NCBI GenBank assembly: GCA_003537495.1
Contig: DPSB01000624.1
Coordinates: 1 to 8,634, forward strand
Reading direction: 5' to 3'
DNA length: 8,634 nucleotides
Source: Cytophagales bacterium
GTDB lineage: Bacteria > Bacteroidota > Bacteroidia > Cytophagales > Cyclobacteriaceae
Below the pieces are notes generated by a model. That model ran no database searches and was not told the DNA's origin. It saw nothing but the letters and a program-made list of their open reading frames with translations. The position numbers and the translations under genes were made by a program. Shown here piece after piece: positions 6,547 through 8,634 of the stretch. Within the stretch, counting starts at the first letter, position 1. Each line of letters opens with the position of its first letter.

Positions 6547-7932
6547 TCACTTGGTCTTTGTCCATTCAGCGTCTTTGCCCCGATTGTTATAAGTTACTAT
6601 TTTAAAAGCGTTGTTTGTATCTCTAACAAATTCAAATCTTAATGCAGTTTCCTTAATATAAAATTCGCTTTCGCTGTTAGCATACATCTGAACTTTGGGC
6701 AATCTGTCTTCTGGATTAGCTGCTTCAATAGAAAGCCTTCCATCTTCAAAAGTTACAATCAGCTTGTGATTGACATTGTTTAAAGTAACCTCGTAAGTAC
6801 CAACATACATTTTTAAAACAGCTTCTTTTACTATGACATTGTTACTAATTGTTTTTCCAATTGCAAGTCGTGCAATGTCGTTTGTGAGTGTTTGCCAATC
6901 CATATCAGCTTCGTAACAATTGTATAATGTAACAACAAAAACGTTTTCGGCTGGTAGATAAATTTCATCTGATTGGAAGCCGTCCGTTGAACCACTGTGT
7001 TCAATTGTCTTGCTACCGTCAATGTTTTTTACAAACCAACCATAAGCATATTGAGAAAACGTACCATCGTCAAACTTGAAAGGAGTTATTGCTTTTTCTA
7101 ATGTTTCCTTTTTTACTAACTGCTGATTGTATAAGGCTTGATGCCATTTATAAATGTCGTCTGCATTGCTGATTAATGCTCCTGCTGAATACATTATTGT
7201 TACTTCTTGTAGCGTTGCTTTTTCAATTTTGCCGTCAAACTTTGAATAGCCTTGCGGCATATCAGGAATAGTTTTTTCAGGATGAATATAAAAAGTGTTT
7301 TTCAAATCCGCTTTGTCTAATACATTTTCCTTTAAGTAGTTTTTAAATGTTTTTCCCGTAACCGTTTCAATAATGTAACCCAATAAATAATAGTTTGAGT
7401 TGCTGTATCTGTAGTTACTGCCTGGCTTGAAATTAAGTGGCTCGTCTTTTATGTAATCAACTCCGTCTTTTGGTGTGTAGGTCTCTTTTTGTTTTGAAGG
7501 GTTTGAAATTTCTGATAAATAATCCTTTATTCCCGAAGTGTTTGTCAAGAGATTTTCTATAGTAATTGTGTAACCTTTTGATGGAAAGTCTTTGAATATA
7601 TTTTTGAATACTGTCCTGTAAACCAATTTTGCCTTGTTCCACTAATTGCATAATTGCAATAGCTGTGTATTGTTTTCCCATAGAACCTGTCCTAAAAAGC
7701 ATATTCGTCTGCATAGGAGTATTCAATTCTGTGTTAGCCGTTCCAAACGCTTTCTTGTAAACAATTTTGTCATCTTTCACAATCATTACAACGCAACCCG
7801 GAGCAATTTCTGTCAACCGTTTAGGAATTAGTTCGTCAAGGTTTTTGATAGTTTTTTGTCCTGCTTACTTTGTCCATAGGAACTTGTCAACATTAAAAGA
7901 GAGATAAGAAAAATGCAAAGTGATTTTATCAT
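6547..7932 (-). pseudogene. Serine hydrolase, beta-lactamase/D-Ala-D-Ala carboxypeptidase family, interrupted by two frameshifts
   Basis: From ATG 7932 the signal peptide MIKSLCIFLISLLMLTSSYG leads to QSKQD, after which the frame runs into TAA at 7828-7830. The family sequence continues in another frame from about 7857 (KTIKNLDELIPKRLTEIAPG) to about 7592 (QKYIQ), then returns to the first frame at DFPSKGY (from 7590). One A appears missing from the A6 run at 7852-7857, and one A is extra at 7591-7593. Repaired, it would be 461 residues. Class C-like penicillin-binding motifs remain: SxxK as SMGK (Ser codon 7684-7682), YSN (Tyr codon 7407-7405) and HSG (His codon 6999-6997), followed by the usual C-terminal beta-rich domain (VGTYEVTLNN onward). 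The enzyme would be periplasmic, an esterase, peptidase or beta-lactamase relative with unknown substrate. The rest of the sequence looks well conserved, so recent mutation or sequencing error are both plausible. Confidence 0.82.
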
Positions 7933-7960
7933 ACTTAAATTATTAGAGAGTGTCCAATGG

Positions 7961-8053
7961 CATAACACACAACGTTCGTGTTTATGACGTTGTGTTGTTA
8001 AAAATAGAAAACGTCAGACCGATAACGCAATGGCATAAACACTTTGTTGTGGG
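7961..8053. repeat. Palindromic element C (best-formed candidate cassette site)
   Basis: The outer stem is CACAAC (7968-7973) with GTTGTG (8046-8051). An asymmetric internal loop follows (GTTC on the left, TTT on the right). The inner stem GTGTTTATG (7978-7986) pairs perfectly with CATAAACAC (8034-8042). After one mismatch the pairing runs on, 7988-7996 with 8032-8024, with two G.T pairs on the plus strand. The loop is about 27 bases. It sits between the higA stop (8068) and the hydrolase start (7932). The outer stem, asymmetric spacer, inner stem and variable loop resemble the topology of folded attC sites. Confidence 0.85.
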
Positions 8054-8067
8054 TAGAGCCGCCCTTC

Positions 8068-8367
8068 TCAGAGCTTAATTGAGATCTCAAGGTGTCCACC
8101 AAGTCCTTCGGTTATGATTCTCTGTAATGTCGAAAACCGAACGTCTTTCAAGTCTTTCTCTAATTTTGAAATATAAGACTTGTTTGTCCCCGATAATTCA
8201 GCCACTTCCTCTTGAGTCAATCCTTTCTCTTGTCTTGCTTGTTGAATAAGAACTCCAAGTCTGAAAGCTTCATATTCAGTCTCAAATTTGTCTCTCTTTT
8301 TTGTCCCCTTTTTACCGACTTTCTTGTCGATGAACTCATTTAGAGTTGTTAAGTTTTTTTTCTTCAT
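8068..8367 (-). CDS. higA: HigA-type antitoxin, XRE-family helix-turn-helix protein
   Basis: 99 residues from ATG 8367. A GTG nine bases upstream is a possible alternative start. The N-terminal part is highly basic (MKKKNLTTLNEF, KKVGKKGTKKRDK). The helix-turn-helix spans about residues 50-73: LTQEEVAELSG, a turn at TN, then KSYISKLEKD as recognition helix, as in Cro/C1-type repressors. The order toxin-then-antitoxin, with a 32-base overlap with the preceding toxin gene, is characteristic of higBA. The antitoxin normally binds and neutralises the mRNA-cleaving toxin and represses their shared promoter, which here must lie beyond the window edge. The unit ends 14 bases before palindrome C. Confidence 0.88.
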   Translation of the reverse strand: MKKKNLTTLNEFIDKKVGKKGTKKRDKFETEYEAFRLGVLIQQARQEKGLTQEEVAELSGTNKSYISKLEKDLKDVRFSTLQRIITEGLGGHLEISIKL

Positions 8368-8634
8368 AATACTCACGTTTAATCTTTGCAGCTCGTTCTA
8401 ATTCTTTGTCCGGTGTCTTTTGAGTCTTCTTTTGGAAACCATGTCCAACTACAACAAGGTTGTTATTGTCGAAGAAGCAGAAGATTCTAAAGATGTCGCT
8501 ACCGCTTTGAACTCTGATTTCATAAAGTCCGCTCGTACTCTCCAGATGTTTAAAATAAACCTCAGGAATTCGGTCCAAGTCTTCAATTACTCTTAAAGTC
8601 CAAAGAATTTTCTTTTGAACCTTAATTGTCTGAT
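8336..8634 (-). CDS. higB: HigB-type toxin, RelE/phage Gp49-like (partial, start beyond window)
   Basis: The frame runs off the right edge; the TTG at 8578 is internal. Reading through adds the typical family sequence KKILWTLRVIEDLDRIPE before YFKHLES. Characteristic features are LYEIRVQSGSDIFRIFCFF (the beta-strand core of RelE-fold toxins), VVVGHGFQKKTQKTP (the Gly-His-x-Phe-x-Lys-Lys region) and an ERAAKIKREYYEE C-terminal helix. Members of this family cleave mRNA on the ribosome and arrest growth until neutralised by HigA. About 20-30 N-terminal residues are probably missing, judging from usual lengths near 110-120. The 3' end overlaps higA. Its placement beside palindromes suits a toxin-antitoxin cassette that stabilises an array. 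Confidence 0.88.
   Translation of the reverse strand, partial: QTIKVQKKILWTLRVIEDLDRIPEVYFKHLESTSGLYEIRVQSGSDIFRIFCFFDNNNLVVVGHGFQKKTQKTPDKELERAAKIKREYYEEKKLNNSK

Larger units (their letters stand above)
4919..8634 (-). mobile_element. Candidate gene-cassette array (minus-strand genes separated by palindromes)
   Basis: Unrelated minus-strand units follow one another: higBA, a serine hydrolase and a beta-propeller lipoprotein. Each is followed directly by a palindromic element with shared edge words. Gene orientation is uniform and the palindrome always lies 3' of the gene. Inclusion of a toxin-antitoxin pair is typical of stable cassette arrays. No integrase, transposase or attI-like site is in the window, and the canonical RYYYAAC/GTTRRRY boxes are not matched, so the mobile nature is inferred from layout only. 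The array continues past the right edge. Confidence 0.45.

Noticed and set aside
6287..6565. Minus-strand open frame across palindrome B
   Set aside because: It runs through the inverted repeat and overlaps both neighbouring genes in another frame, and its composition does not look protein-like.
4919..8053. Canonical attC sites with RYYYAAC and GTTRRRY boxes
   Set aside because: The edges read CAACGTT/GTTGTG and do not satisfy the RRRY or RYYY positions. The elements are reported only as attC-like in layout and folding.
4909..8067. CRISPR array
   Set aside because: The repeats are few, palindromic, of unequal length and separated by full genes, with no regular short spacers.
1..8634. tRNA, rRNA, riboswitch or transposase gene
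   Set aside because: No cloverleaf-like arms, conserved riboswitch core or transposase motif was seen on either strand by inspection.

Overview
The window looks like a chromosomal segment from a Bacteroidota bacterium, probably a Cytophagales-like lineage. This is inferred from moderate G+C, start codons without clear Shine-Dalgarno sequences, TAnnTTTG-type promoter motifs, Bacteroidota-style signal peptides ending in ...SQ or ...GQ, and protein families typical of that phylum. No 16S or other marker is present, so the placement is inference.

Left half (1-4636), ordinary chromosome. It opens with the C-terminal part of a branched-chain amino acid aminotransferase (ilvE-like) closed by a strong intrinsic terminator. 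Next come a small exported protein of unknown function, then prfB (release factor 2) with a complete programmed +1 frameshift site: the real gene starts at 974 and shifts frame at an in-frame TGA at 1034. An MFS efflux-type transporter with a TTG start overlaps a YhhN/TMEM86 (lysoplasmalogenase-like) membrane protein by ATGA, so these two are probably co-translated. A secreted protein of unknown function follows on the minus strand.

Right half (about 4720-8634), accessory and more A+T-rich by eye. All genes are on the minus strand and functionally unrelated: a truncated C-terminal gene remnant, a predicted seven-bladed beta-propeller lipoprotein, a beta-lactamase-family serine hydrolase broken by two opposite 1-nt frameshifts, and a HigB-HigA toxin-antitoxin pair cut by the window end. 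Just downstream of each gene's stop codon lies an imperfect palindrome of about 60-140 bp. These elements share edge sequences (CAACGTT or AAACGTT on one side; GTTGTG and GTGTTTGTG on the other). At least two show an outer short stem, an asymmetric internal loop and a long inner stem, and their G.T pairs fall on the strand opposite the coding strand. One gene plus one 3' palindrome, all in the same orientation, with a toxin-antitoxin unit included, is the organisation of an integron-type gene-cassette array. The sites do not fit the canonical attC consensus and no integrase is in view, so this is a candidate, possibly divergent or integrase-less, system.
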